Positions 27,623-35,276 of a stretch of 64,000 bases of DNA are shown piece after piece. The translations under genes and the position numbers were made by a program. Source of the DNA: Bacteroides fragilis NCTC 9343 (lineage in GTDB: Bacteria; Bacteroidota; Bacteroidia; Bacteroidales; Bacteroidaceae); contig NC_003228.3 in NCBI RefSeq assembly GCF_000025985.1, positions 5,084,001-5,148,000 of the forward strand, written 5' to 3'. The notes beneath the pieces were generated by a model. It was not told the origin of the DNA. It ran no database searches and was given only the letters and a program-made list of their open reading frames with translations. Numbering within the stretch: the stretch's first letter is position 1; the number at the start of each line of letters is the position of its first letter.

Positions 27623-28888
27623 ATGAGAGTTTTAATAATCAATACTTCCGAACGTTTGGGCGGAGCGGCCGTCGCAGCAAGCCGCTTGATGGAATCGTTG
27701 AAAAACAACGGTATCAAAGCCAAAATGTTGGTGCGCGACAAGCAAACCGACCAGATCAGCGTAGTAGGTCTGCAACGTAACTGGTGGCAAGTATGGAGGT
27801 TTGTGTGGGAACGCATTGTCATCTGGAAAGCCAACCGCTTTAAGAAGAACAATCTTTTCGCAGTCGATATAGCCAATACAGGCACAGACATTACAAGCCT
27901 GCCGGAGTTTCAGCAGGCAGATGTCATCCACCTGCATTGGGTGAATCAAGGAATGTTGTCACTGAACGATATCCGGAAGATTCTGAAATCCGGTAAACCG
28001 GTAGTGTGGACCATGCACGATATGTGGCCCTGTACAGGCATCTGCCATCACGCCCGTGAGTGTACCAACTACCATCAGGAGTGTAACCACTGTCCATACC
28101 TGTATGGAGGGGGAAGTAAGAAAGATCTGTCCAACCGTATCTTCCGTAAAAAACAACAACTCTACAAAGAAGCACCCATTACCTTCGTCACTTGTAGCCA
28201 ATGGCTGAAGGGACAAGCTGAAAAGAGTGCTTTGCTGACAGGAGAAACGGTAATCAGTATACCTAACCCCATTAACACCAATCTATTTAAACCCAGAAAC
28301 AAGAAAGAGGCACGTAGCAAATGCCATTTACCCCAAAACGGAAAACTGATTCTTTTCGGTTCGGCCAAAATCACGGATAAACGGAAAGGCATCGATTATC
28401 TGATTGAATCGTGTAAATTACTGGCTGAGAAGCATCCTGAACTGAAAGATTCTCTAAGTGTAGTCGTTTTTGGCAAGCAATCGGAACAACTCAAGCCGTT
28501 GCTTCCTTTTAAAGTATATCCACTCAACTACGTGAGTAACGAGCATGAACTGGTAGATGTTTACAATGCGGTCGACCTTTTCGTTACTCCCTCACTGGAA
28601 GAGAACCTGCCCAATACCATCATGGAAGCTATGGCATGCGGAGTGCCTTGTATCGGCTTCAATGTCGGCGGCATCCCGGAAATGATAGACCATCTGCACA
28701 ACGGGTATGTGGCACAATACAAATCATCCGAAGATTTTGCCAACGGCATCTATTGGGCACTGACCGACCCGGATTATCCGTCTCTCTCGGAACAGGCCAA
28801 CCGAAAAGTAATCGCCAACTACTCGGAAGGCATTATTGCCAAAAGATACATTGATGTCTACAATAAAATAACAGGAAGATATGCATAG
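27623..28888 (+). CDS. GT4-type glycosyltransferase with cysteine/histidine-rich insert
   Basis: The 421-residue product from ATG 27623 begins MRVLIINTSERLGGAAVA, the glycine-rich loop of GT4 enzymes. Around residues 130-165 it has WTMHDMWPCTGICHH followed by three further cysteines (ECTNYHQECNHCPYL), an insert frequent in Bacteroidetes GT4 enzymes that may hold a metal. The donor half shows LFGSAKITDKRKGIDYLIE and SLEENLPNTIMEAMACGVPCIGF, the E-x7-E loop. The last 8 nt overlap the next gene. It is the eighth gene of the glycan locus. Confidence 0.87.
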   Translation: MRVLIINTSERLGGAAVAASRLMESLKNNGIKAKMLVRDKQTDQISVVGLQRNWWQVWRFVWERIVIWKANRFKKNNLFAVDIANTGTDITSLPEFQQADVIHLHWVNQGMLSLNDIRKILKSGKPVVWTMHDMWPCTGICHHARECTNYHQECNHCPYLYGGGSKKDLSNRIFRKKQQLYKEAPITFVTCSQWLKGQAEKSALLTGETVISIPNPINTNLFKPRNKKEARSKCHLPQNGKLILFGSAKITDKRKGIDYLIESCKLLAEKHPELKDSLSVVVFGKQSEQLKPLLPFKVYPLNYVSNEHELVDVYNAVDLFVTPSLEENLPNTIMEAMACGVPCIGFNVGGIPEMIDHLHNGYVAQYKSSEDFANGIYWALTDPDYPSLSEQANRKVIANYSEGIIAKRYIDVYNKITGRYA

Positions 28889-29654
28889 CCATCCCAGTCC
28901 CAAATTCTCCGTGATCACAGTGACCTACAATGCCGAAAAGGTATTGGAAGATACTGTGCAAAGCGTAATTTCGCAGACCTATCATCATGTAGAGTATATC
29001 ATCATCGACGGTGCATCGAAAGACGGGACTTTAGAGATTGTCAACCGATACCGCAACCGCATCAACCAATTGGTGAGCGAACCGGACAAAGGACTTTATG
29101 ACGCAATGAACAAAGGAATCGCCCTGGCAACGGGCGACTATCTCTGCTTTCTGAATGCCGGAGACAGTTTCCACGAAGACGACACTTTGCAAAAGATGGT
29201 TCACTCCATCAATGGAAATGAGTTGCCCGACATACTGTATGGCGAAACAGCCTTAGTGGATGCCGAGAGGCATTTCCTCCGTATGCGTCGGTTATCGGCA
29301 CCGGAGACACTGAACTGGAAAAGTTTCAAGCAGGGAATGCTTGTGTGCCATCAGGCTTTTTTCCCCCGCCATACACTTATCGAGCCTTATGATCTGCAAT
29401 ATCGTTTCTCGGCGGATTTCGATTGGTGTATCCACATCATGAAAAAAGCACGTACTTTTCACAATACTCACCTTATCCTGATTGATTATCTGGCAGAAGG
29501 CATGACGACACAAAATCATAAGGCATCGCTTTTGGAACGATTCCGCATCATGACCCGCCACTATGGCCTGCTAAGTACCCTCGCACATCACGCATGGTTT
29601 GTGGTAAGAAGTTTCTCCCGCAACTCAGCTACTCCTTCCGATGCACCCTTCTGA
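28881..29654 (+). CDS. GT2-family glycosyltransferase
   Basis: The 257-residue GT-A fold protein begins with FSVITVTYNAEKVLEDTVQSV, then IIIDGASKDGT (the first acidic site) and GDYLCFLNAGDSF, where the usual DxD metal site reads N-A-G-D. This matches the WcaA/GT2 subfamily that often adds a sugar near the end of an oligosaccharide. It overlaps the upstream transferase by 8 nt and the convergent sirtuin gene by 67 nt at its 3' end. Ninth and last gene of the locus. Confidence 0.85.
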   Translation: MHSHPSPKFSVITVTYNAEKVLEDTVQSVISQTYHHVEYIIIDGASKDGTLEIVNRYRNRINQLVSEPDKGLYDAMNKGIALATGDYLCFLNAGDSFHEDDTLQKMVHSINGNELPDILYGETALVDAERHFLRMRRLSAPETLNWKSFKQGMLVCHQAFFPRHTLIEPYDLQYRFSADFDWCIHIMKKARTFHNTHLILIDYLAEGMTTQNHKASLLERFRIMTRHYGLLSTLAHHAWFVVRSFSRNSATPSDAPF

Positions 29655-30298
29655 ATGACATGTATCGGACGGGAGCTATGTACATCCACCGGCTTCGGAT
29701 CAATCAGATAGATTTCCGCGTTTCGGGGAACGTAGTTAAGCAGCCCCGCCGCCGGATACACATTCATAGACGTACCGATGATAACAAAAACATCAGCTTT
29801 CTCCACCCAATCGATAGCCGTCTCTATCTCCGGTACGGACTCACCGAACCAGACAATAAACGGGCGGAGTTGCGAACCATCTCCGGCAAGGTCACCTATC
29901 TTCACTTCAAATTCTTCGGGTTTCAGTTCTTTAATGTAATGCGGATTGTTTGGGTCGCGGCTTGAGCAGACCTTTGTCAGCTCTCCATGCAAATGAATAA
30001 TATGACTGCTACCGGCCCGTTCGTGCAAGTTGTCAATGTTTTGGGTCACAATCGTTACCTGGAAATCTTTCTCCAGTTCGGCCAGCAGTTCATGCCCGCG
30101 ATTCGGTTCCACTTCCAGCAACTGCTTGCGGCGTTCATTATAGAAATGGGTCACCAGTTCGGGGTCGCGTGCATAACCTTCGGGAGTGGCTACTTGTTCT
30201 ACCGGATAACGATCCCACAATCCTCCTGCATCACGAAAGGTACTGATGCCACTCTCAGCGCTCATTCCGGCGCCTGACAATACAACCAGATTTTTCAT
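29588..30298 (-). CDS. cobB: Sirtuin, NAD-dependent lysine deacylase (CobB-like)
   Basis: From ATG 30298 the product has 236 residues; the longer frame adds 11 residues with no family match. Motifs: GAGMSAESGISTFRDAGGLW (NAD site, residues 8-27), the Y-x-x-R pair in HFYNERRKQL that marks class III sirtuins and favours succinyl/malonyl substrates, VTQNIDNLHERAG, catalytic HLHGEL, and VWFGE. The zinc module of two CxxC pairs seen in many sirtuins is reduced to a single Cys (KVCSSRDPNN). It is convergent with, and overlaps, the GT2 gene. A -7-like box lies at 30369. Confidence 0.9.
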   Translation of the reverse strand: MKNLVVLSGAGMSAESGISTFRDAGGLWDRYPVEQVATPEGYARDPELVTHFYNERRKQLLEVEPNRGHELLAELEKDFQVTIVTQNIDNLHERAGSSHIIHLHGELTKVCSSRDPNNPHYIKELKPEEFEVKIGDLAGDGSQLRPFIVWFGESVPEIETAIDWVEKADVFVIIGTSMNVYPAAGLLNYVPRNAEIYLIDPKPVDVHSSRPIHVIQKGASEGVAELREKLLTTNHA

Positions 30299-30368
30299 AC
30301 TAGCTTTTATTTTTAAGTAAACCGGCCTCACTCCCCACCTCTCAAAAGAAACGTGAAAGAAGGCCTTA

Positions 30369-30376
30369 CAAATTTA
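30369..30376 (-). promoter_or_regulatory. Possible -7 element of the sirtuin gene
   Basis: TAAATTTG on the minus strand, 70 nt before the start codon, with no clear -33 box. Confidence 0.35.
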
Positions 30377-30692
30377 ACCAAAATCCTTGAATAAACGAAT
30401 ATATCGTCCAACATTCCATCATCCCTTAACCTACCTTTCATCACTTTCCGTCCTTGGCTCTACAGCCAGATATCATACGTTAACACACAATGAGGCGGTA
30501 TGACATACTGACACGGAGAGATTTAACGTCCAAACAGGGGATGTCAATCGTTCTCTCTTCACGGAAAAAGCGAAAAAAGACAGAAAGAAATACAAACGAT
30601 GCTTTTAAGGAACCTTATCTATCACAGTAACGAAGTTAGTCGATAATAAGAATTTTTAAAACCAAAAAGTAAAATCATTCAAATAAAACACT

Positions 30693-30700
30693 TACTTTTG
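30693..30700 (+). promoter_or_regulatory. -7 element of the FKBP operon
   Basis: TACTTTTG followed by CC, 64 nt before the first FKBP start. The 466-nt gap between the sirtuin and FKBP genes (30299-30764) holds this box and the sirtuin box; I see no gene or known RNA in it, only a short TGACATACTGACA repeat near 30505. Confidence 0.5.
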
Positions 30701-30764
30701 CCGCTTGTTAATTTGCAACTGACTGAAAGTGAAATAGAACATTCAGTCTCCAACAAAAAAATAT

Positions 30765-31349
30765 ATGGATAAATTTAGTTATGCAATTGGTCTCGGAATC
30801 GGCCAGAATTTGTTAGGAATGGGTGCTAAAGGCATCGCAGTAGATGACTTTGCTCAAGCTATAAAAGATGTGCTCGAAGGAAATCAGACAGCCATCAGCC
30901 ATCAGGAGGCTCGAGAAATCGTAAACAAGTATTTCGAAGAGCTGGAAACCAAAATGAATGCAGCCAACATCGAACAAGGAAAAGCATTCCTCGAAGAAAA
31001 CAAAAAAAGACCGAACGTTGTTACCCTGCCAAGTGGACTACAATACGAAGTAATCACTGAAGGTACAGGCAAGAAAGCACAGGCTACCGACCAGGTAAAA
31101 TGCCACTACGAAGGTACCCTGATTGACGGAACCCTGTTCGACAGTTCTATCAAACGTGGACAGCCTGCCGTATTCGGTGTAAACCAAGTAATCCCGGGAT
31201 GGGTAGAGGCTTTGCAACTGATGCCGGAAGGTTCAAAATGGAAACTTTTTATCCCTTCTGAACTGGCTTACGGCGCACAGGGAGCCGGTGAAATGATCCC
31301 TCCTCACAGCACACTCGTGTTCGAAGTAGAATTAATCGAAGTATTATAA
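30765..31349 (+). CDS. FKBP-type peptidyl-prolyl isomerase, cytoplasmic
   Basis: The 194-residue protein has no signal peptide. Residues 1-75 form an FKBP_N-type dimerisation arm (FSYAIGLGIGQNLL), and residues 85-194 the FKBP catalytic fold: LPSGLQYEVITEGTG, VKCHYEGTLIDGTLFDSS, QVIPGWVEALQLMPEGSKWKLFIPSELAYG, and STLVFEVELIEV. It resembles FklB/FkpA. It catalyses cis-trans isomerisation at proline during protein folding. The next gene, 20 nt downstream, encodes an exported lipoprotein version, so the pair may serve the two sides of the inner membrane. Confidence 0.92.
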   Translation: MDKFSYAIGLGIGQNLLGMGAKGIAVDDFAQAIKDVLEGNQTAISHQEAREIVNKYFEELETKMNAANIEQGKAFLEENKKRPNVVTLPSGLQYEVITEGTGKKAQATDQVKCHYEGTLIDGTLFDSSIKRGQPAVFGVNQVIPGWVEALQLMPEGSKWKLFIPSELAYGAQGAGEMIPPHSTLVFEVELIEVL

Positions 31350-31369
31350 AAATAAAATCGTAAAGCAAA

Positions 31370-32233
31370 ATGAAAAAAGTAAGTATTTTGGCTGCTGTAG
31401 CCATGGCAACAGGCTTGGCTTCATGCACAGCTCAGGCTCCTAAAGCCACTCTGAAAACAGATGTAGATTCATTGTCATACGCTATTGGCATCAGCCAGAC
31501 TCAGGGGCTGAAAGATTTCTTGGCACAACGCATGGATACAGCATATATTGCCGAATTTTTGAAAGGCGTAAACGACGCTGCCAATAAAACAAGCAAAAAA
31601 GACGAAGCTTATGTACTCGGTCTCCAGATCGGATCACAAATGGCAGGTCCTCAGGCTATCAAAGGCATGAACCACCAGTTATTTGCTGATGATTCAACTA
31701 TGACTGTTAACAAGGGCGATATTCTTGCAGGCGTATTTGCAGGCGTACTCAATAAAGATATGAAGATGCGTCCCGAAGAAGCTCAGGTATTGATTCAGAA
31801 AATGATGGAAAGCATCAAAGGAAAAGCTGCCGAAAAGAAATATGCTGATAACAAAGCTGCCGGTGAGAAGTTCCTTGCTGAGAATAAAACTAAAGAAGGA
31901 GTAAAAACCACTGCAAGCGGATTACAGTACAAGGTGATCACTGAAGGTAAAGGTGAAATTCCTAACGATACTTGCAAAGTGAAAGTAAACTACAGAGGTA
32001 AACTGATCGACGGAACAGAATTCGAAAGCACTTACGAACGTAAGGAACCGTTCGTGACTAACGTCGGCGGAGTTATCAAAGGTTGGACTGAAGCCCTGAA
32101 AATGATGCCTGTCGGTTCAAAATGGGAACTTTATATCCCGCAGGAACTGGCTTATGGCTCAAGAGACATGGGACAGATCAAACCGTTCTCTACATTGATA
32201 TTCGAAATAGAATTGCTGGATATTGAGAAATAA
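31370..32233 (+). CDS. FKBP-type peptidyl-prolyl isomerase, lipoprotein
   Basis: The 287-residue protein has a lipoprotein signal (GLASC, Cys19), an FKBP_N domain with two repeats of the 'SYAIG...' type (residues 33-165), and an FKBP_C catalytic domain (about 178-287: TTASGLQYKVITEGKGE, VKVNYRGKLIDGTEFEST, VIKGWTEALKMMPVGSKWELYIPQELAYG). It probably folds outer-membrane and secreted proteins in the periplasm. It shares an operon with the cytoplasmic FKBP and is closed by a textbook terminator. Confidence 0.93.
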   Translation: MKKVSILAAVAMATGLASCTAQAPKATLKTDVDSLSYAIGISQTQGLKDFLAQRMDTAYIAEFLKGVNDAANKTSKKDEAYVLGLQIGSQMAGPQAIKGMNHQLFADDSTMTVNKGDILAGVFAGVLNKDMKMRPEEAQVLIQKMMESIKGKAAEKKYADNKAAGEKFLAENKTKEGVKTTASGLQYKVITEGKGEIPNDTCKVKVNYRGKLIDGTEFESTYERKEPFVTNVGGVIKGWTEALKMMPVGSKWELYIPQELAYGSRDMGQIKPFSTLIFEIELLDIEK

Positions 32234-32268
32234 GAAATTAACAGGCCTTATTTAAAAAGAACAGGAGA

Positions 32269-32300
32269 GATGCCGGACGTAATCGTCCGGCATCTTTTTT
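32269..32300 (+). terminator. Rho-independent terminator of the FKBP operon
   Basis: A perfect 11-bp GC-rich stem (GATGCCGGACG / CGTCCGGCATC) with a 4-nt loop and six Ts. Confidence 0.92.
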
Positions 32301-32378
32301 ATCCGGATAATAAAAATAGAAAGTATACGATTTTTCTGTTTTTTCTGACTTTTATATAGAGAAATTAAAATAAATCTC

Positions 32379-32386
32379 TATATTTG
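32379..32386 (+). promoter_or_regulatory. -7 element of the Lrp/AsnC gene
   Basis: TATATTTG followed by C, 40 nt before the ATG at 32426. It rules against the TTG start at 32405, which would leave almost no leader. Confidence 0.55.
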
Positions 32387-32425
32387 CTTACTATTTGATA
32401 ACAATTGGAATTTACATTTATTATT

Positions 32426-32890
32426 ATGGAAAAAATAGACAACCTTGACAGGCAGATTCTGGAGATTATTTCTCAGAACGCCCGTATCCCTTTTAAAGAC
32501 GTGGCAGCAGAATGCGGCGTTTCACGTGCGGCCATCCATCAACGCGTGCAGAGACTGATCGATCTGGGAGTCATTGTAGGCTCTGGTTATCACGTAAACC
32601 CGAAATCTCTGGGATATCGTACCTGTACTTATGTCGGTATCAAACTGGAAAAAGGATCTATGTATAAAGCTGTAGTGGCCGAATTACAGAAAATTCCCGA
32701 GATCGTAGAGTGCCACTTCACAACCGGCCCTTACACCATGCTGACCAAAGTATATGCACGCGACAACGAACACTTGATGGACCTACTGAACAACAAAATG
32801 CAAGAGATACCGGGAGTAACCGCCACCGAAACCCTGATTTCTCTGGAGCAAAGCATCAAGAAAGAAATTCCTATTCACGCAGATAAGTAG
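32426..32890 (+). CDS. Lrp/AsnC-family transcriptional regulator
   Basis: I use ATG 32426 (154 residues, the usual Lrp length) rather than an upstream TTG. An N-terminal winged HTH (LDRQILEIISQNARIPFKDVAAECGVSRAAIHQRVQRL, residues 6-43) is followed by the RAM/AsnC ligand domain (YVGIKLEKGS..., VECHFTTGPYTMLTKVYARD, ETLISLEQSIKKEI). Such proteins sense amino acids and control their transport or metabolism as octamers. It starts a two-gene unit with a DUF4491 membrane protein 3 nt downstream. The effector is not evident. Confidence 0.92.
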   Translation: MEKIDNLDRQILEIISQNARIPFKDVAAECGVSRAAIHQRVQRLIDLGVIVGSGYHVNPKSLGYRTCTYVGIKLEKGSMYKAVVAELQKIPEIVECHFTTGPYTMLTKVYARDNEHLMDLLNNKMQEIPGVTATETLISLEQSIKKEIPIHADK

Positions 32891-32893
32891 CCG

Positions 32894-33205
32894 ATGGAGT
32901 GGTTGAATGAATATCACCTGTCAGGGTTGCTCATTGGTATTTGCACGTTCCTGATTATCGGCTTATTCCACCCCGTTGTGGTAAAAGCTGAATATTACTG
33001 GGGAACAAAATGCTGGTGGATTTTCCTGATATTAGGTATCGCGGGAGTAGCTGCTTCGTTGAGCACAGACAATATACTCGTTTCGTCTTTATTGGGCGTA
33101 TTCGCTTTCTCTTCTTTCTGGACCATCAAAGAAGTCTTTGAGCAAGAAGAGAGGGTGAAAAAAGGTTGGTTTCCTAAGAATCCTAAACGAACATACAAGT
33201 TCTGA
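32894..33205 (+). CDS. DUF4491 membrane protein
   Basis: The 103-residue protein has three hydrophobic helices (about residues 10-31, 40-60, 62-80) and a basic tail (EERVKKGWFPKNPKR). Size, GLFHPVVVKAEYYWG and the terminal WFPKNP motif match DUF4491, a small membrane family of Bacteroidetes. It is coupled to the Lrp-type regulator. Function unknown. Confidence 0.8.
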   Translation: MEWLNEYHLSGLLIGICTFLIIGLFHPVVVKAEYYWGTKCWWIFLILGIAGVAASLSTDNILVSSLLGVFAFSSFWTIKEVFEQEERVKKGWFPKNPKRTYKF

Positions 33206-33242
33206 GACATACGGGAAAGAGTCAGTTTTTTGACTAAAATGC

Positions 33243-33273
33243 TTGCATAATTCATCAGAAAGCATTAATTTTG
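33243..33273 (+). promoter_or_regulatory. Promoter of the tRNA-Met gene
   Basis: TTG at 33243-33245, 20-nt spacer, TAATTTTG at 33266-33273; the tRNA begins 28 nt later. Confidence 0.65.
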
Positions 33274-33301
33274 TCCCCGCATCCGATAGAAAGGATACAT
33301 C

Positions 33302-33375
33302 GGGCTTATAGCTCAGTTGGTTAGAGCAACAGACTCATAATCTGGAGGTCCTAGGTTCAAGCCCTAGTTGGCCCA
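33302..33375 (+). tRNA. tRNA-Met (CAU), elongator type, or tRNA-Ile2
   Basis: A complete cloverleaf can be drawn: acceptor GGGCTTA/TTGGCCC (one T-T mismatch), D arm GCTC/GAGC, anticodon loop CTCATAA, T arm CTAGG/CCTAG with TTCAAGC. The first pair is G-C, which excludes an initiator tRNA. A CAU anticodon can also belong to tRNA-Ile with lysidine, and sequence alone does not settle this. CCA is not encoded. Confidence 0.9.
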
Positions 33376-33377
33376 CT

Positions 33378-33420
33378 GAAATCGACTATAGATCAAATGA
33401 TTTATAGTCGATTTCGTTTT
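33378..33420. terminator. Bidirectional terminator between tRNA and response regulator gene
   Basis: A 13-bp stem (GAAATCGACTATA 33378-33390 / TATAGTCGATTTC 33403-33415) followed by GTTTT on the plus side. It separates the tRNA from the convergent efflux operon. Confidence 0.8.
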
Positions 33421-33442
33421 ATATATACTCCAAACATTTTTT

Positions 33443-34216
33443 TCAATGATTCAGCCATAGTTTAAAAGCTGAAAGTTTCTCCTCGCTTATCGTAATTTTC
33501 TGTTTATAAGGAGGGCGCACAGTTACCACTATCTTTCCGTTAAAGAAAGGCTCGGCATGGTCAATGGCATCAATGCAGACAAGAACCTGGCGGTTGGCGC
33601 GAAAGAAACGCTCCGGATCGAGTTGTTCCATCAGTTTGTTTAAAGACAAATCTAGAATGTGTTCCTGACCTTTGCGGGTAACAGCAAACGTTACTTTGTT
33701 CTCGGAATAAAAATAGGCAATATCTGCCACTTGTAACGACCAGAAACGATCTACTCCGGAAATAAGAAAACGGGTACGGTAACGTTTCTCTTTGTATTGA
33801 AGTGCCTCAAGCAGAGTGCCTAAGTAATCTTCCGGTCTGGGAACAGCATTGGTCAGCAAGCTCTCATATTTAGTGATTGCATCCGACAGGCGTTTTTCGT
33901 CTATCGGCTTAAGTATGTAATCGATACTATTGACCGTAAATGCACGAATGGCGTACTGATCATACGCCGTAGTGAAAATTATGACGGAAGAAGGGTGTGC
34001 GGCAGAGAGGAAGTCAAAAGCATTGCCATCTGCCAGATGTATATCGAGAAAGATCAGATCGGGATGCGGATGCTCGTCAAACCAGGCAACGGCTTCGTCT
34101 ACACTCCCCGGTATCAGAGTAAGCTCCCATTGAGGGCGAAGTCCGGATACCATGGAATGTAGCAAACGGGCTGCCGGAATTTCATCTTCTATAATGGCTA
34201 CATTTATTTTATTCAT
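33443..34216 (-). CDS. LytTR-family response regulator
   Basis: The 257-residue protein has a receiver domain (residues 4-120: acidic E10-D11, phospho-acceptor Asp58 in IFLDIHLADG, TTAYDQYAIRAF, and K in YILKPID) and a C-terminal LytTR DNA-binding domain (about 150-257, with FLISGVDRFWSLQVADIAYF and FFRANRQVLV). Its start overlaps the end of the sensor kinase gene by 8 nt. It is the last gene of an operon encoding a tripartite pump, so it most likely controls that pump in response to the kinase. Confidence 0.93.
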   Translation of the reverse strand: MNKINVAIIEDEIPAARLLHSMVSGLRPQWELTLIPGSVDEAVAWFDEHPHPDLIFLDIHLADGNAFDFLSAAHPSSVIIFTTAYDQYAIRAFTVNSIDYILKPIDEKRLSDAITKYESLLTNAVPRPEDYLGTLLEALQYKEKRYRTRFLISGVDRFWSLQVADIAYFYSENKVTFAVTRKGQEHILDLSLNKLMEQLDPERFFRANRQVLVCIDAIDHAEPFFNGKIVVTVRPPYKQKITISEEKLSAFKLWLNH

Positions 34217-35234
34217 ACAGTAAAGGTACTTTTACGATAAATACTTTTTCATCGTTGTGGACAATTATCTCTTTGCCGAGCATCAACTGGCAACGATTGG
34301 ACAGGTTCTTCAGCCCTACACCCGGCGATTCATGACTTTTTTTAGGCTGTATGGGGTTACTCACCACAAGATATCCTTCCTCTAACCGAATATCTATCTT
34401 CATAGGCTTGCTGAGAGTAATAGAATTATGATTGATGACATTCTCTGCCAGTAACTGCAAAGTCAGCGGAGGCAGCATACAACTAGTATAGCCGGAAGCT
34501 ATACAACAGTTACAACTAATGCAATCTCCCAAACGAACTTTATGCAGAAAGAGATAAGATTGCAGGAATTCCAGTTCTTCCGTCAACGTTACCAATGTTT
34601 TATCCTGACATTGCAAAACATAACGGTATACACTGGACAAATGCTTGGTGAAATGAACAGCATTACCCGGGTTATATTCTATTTCAGCAATCAGTGTATT
34701 GAGACTATTAAACAGAAAATGGGGATTCAGTTGACTTTGTAAAGCCGCATAACGTGCAGTGTCGTTCTCTGTTTGTAGTTTTGCGGCCTCCTGTTGCAGT
34801 TTCAGGTTATTCTGAATAGAACGATTTGCCAATAATAAGCCCACAATGACAAGCTCTACGAGCCATACCACGATCAGGATACGCCAGCCTCCATTGGAGA
34901 AAGTAAATAGGTTGTCAATGCCTGCCAATAGCTTAGCAGCAATCAGCAGGCTATAGTTCAACAACAGGAATAACAAGATAACGGCAACATAAATAACTAT
35001 TATCTTCCAACGATGGCGGATATTGAGTGCATACTGAGTGTTTATCCACGAACTGATCCGAAGCGTAGAATAACCAAGCACATTGAAAGCGGTAATAAAG
35101 AAGACGAATGCTCCCTTTGAATAGAGAACATCCGCTACTTTAGGAGTCAGCTCCGTATAGTTGACAAGCAGGAGATAGGAAAAGATACCTAATCCCGAGA
35201 ATAACAGACCATATAACAGGACATTCCATTTCAT
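34209..35234 (-). CDS. LytS/YehU-type sensor histidine kinase
   Basis: The 341-residue protein begins with four hydrophobic helices (about residues 5-24, 41-62, 78-101, 118-136), then a coiled coil and a His_kinase domain with the phospho-acceptor His172 in NPHFLFNSLNTL. The ATPase part is short, with the N-box LLAENVINH and a G-box PGVGLKNLSNRCQL. It partners the LytTR regulator downstream. There is no large extracellular domain, so the signal is probably sensed in or at the membrane. Confidence 0.92.
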   Translation of the reverse strand: MKWNVLLYGLLFSGLGIFSYLLLVNYTELTPKVADVLYSKGAFVFFITAFNVLGYSTLRISSWINTQYALNIRHRWKIIVIYVAVILLFLLLNYSLLIAAKLLAGIDNLFTFSNGGWRILIVVWLVELVIVGLLLANRSIQNNLKLQQEAAKLQTENDTARYAALQSQLNPHFLFNSLNTLIAEIEYNPGNAVHFTKHLSSVYRYVLQCQDKTLVTLTEELEFLQSYLFLHKVRLGDCISCNCCIASGYTSCMLPPLTLQLLAENVINHNSITLSKPMKIDIRLEEGYLVVSNPIQPKKSHESPGVGLKNLSNRCQLMLGKEIIVHNDEKVFIVKVPLLYE

Positions 35235-35276
35235 GCGAACAAAGCTATCATATTTCGGGTAATTATCATAAACTAT

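Noticed and set aside
33302..33375. An initiator tRNA reading of the CAU tRNA
   Set aside because: The first acceptor pair is G-C, whereas bacterial initiators have a mismatch there.
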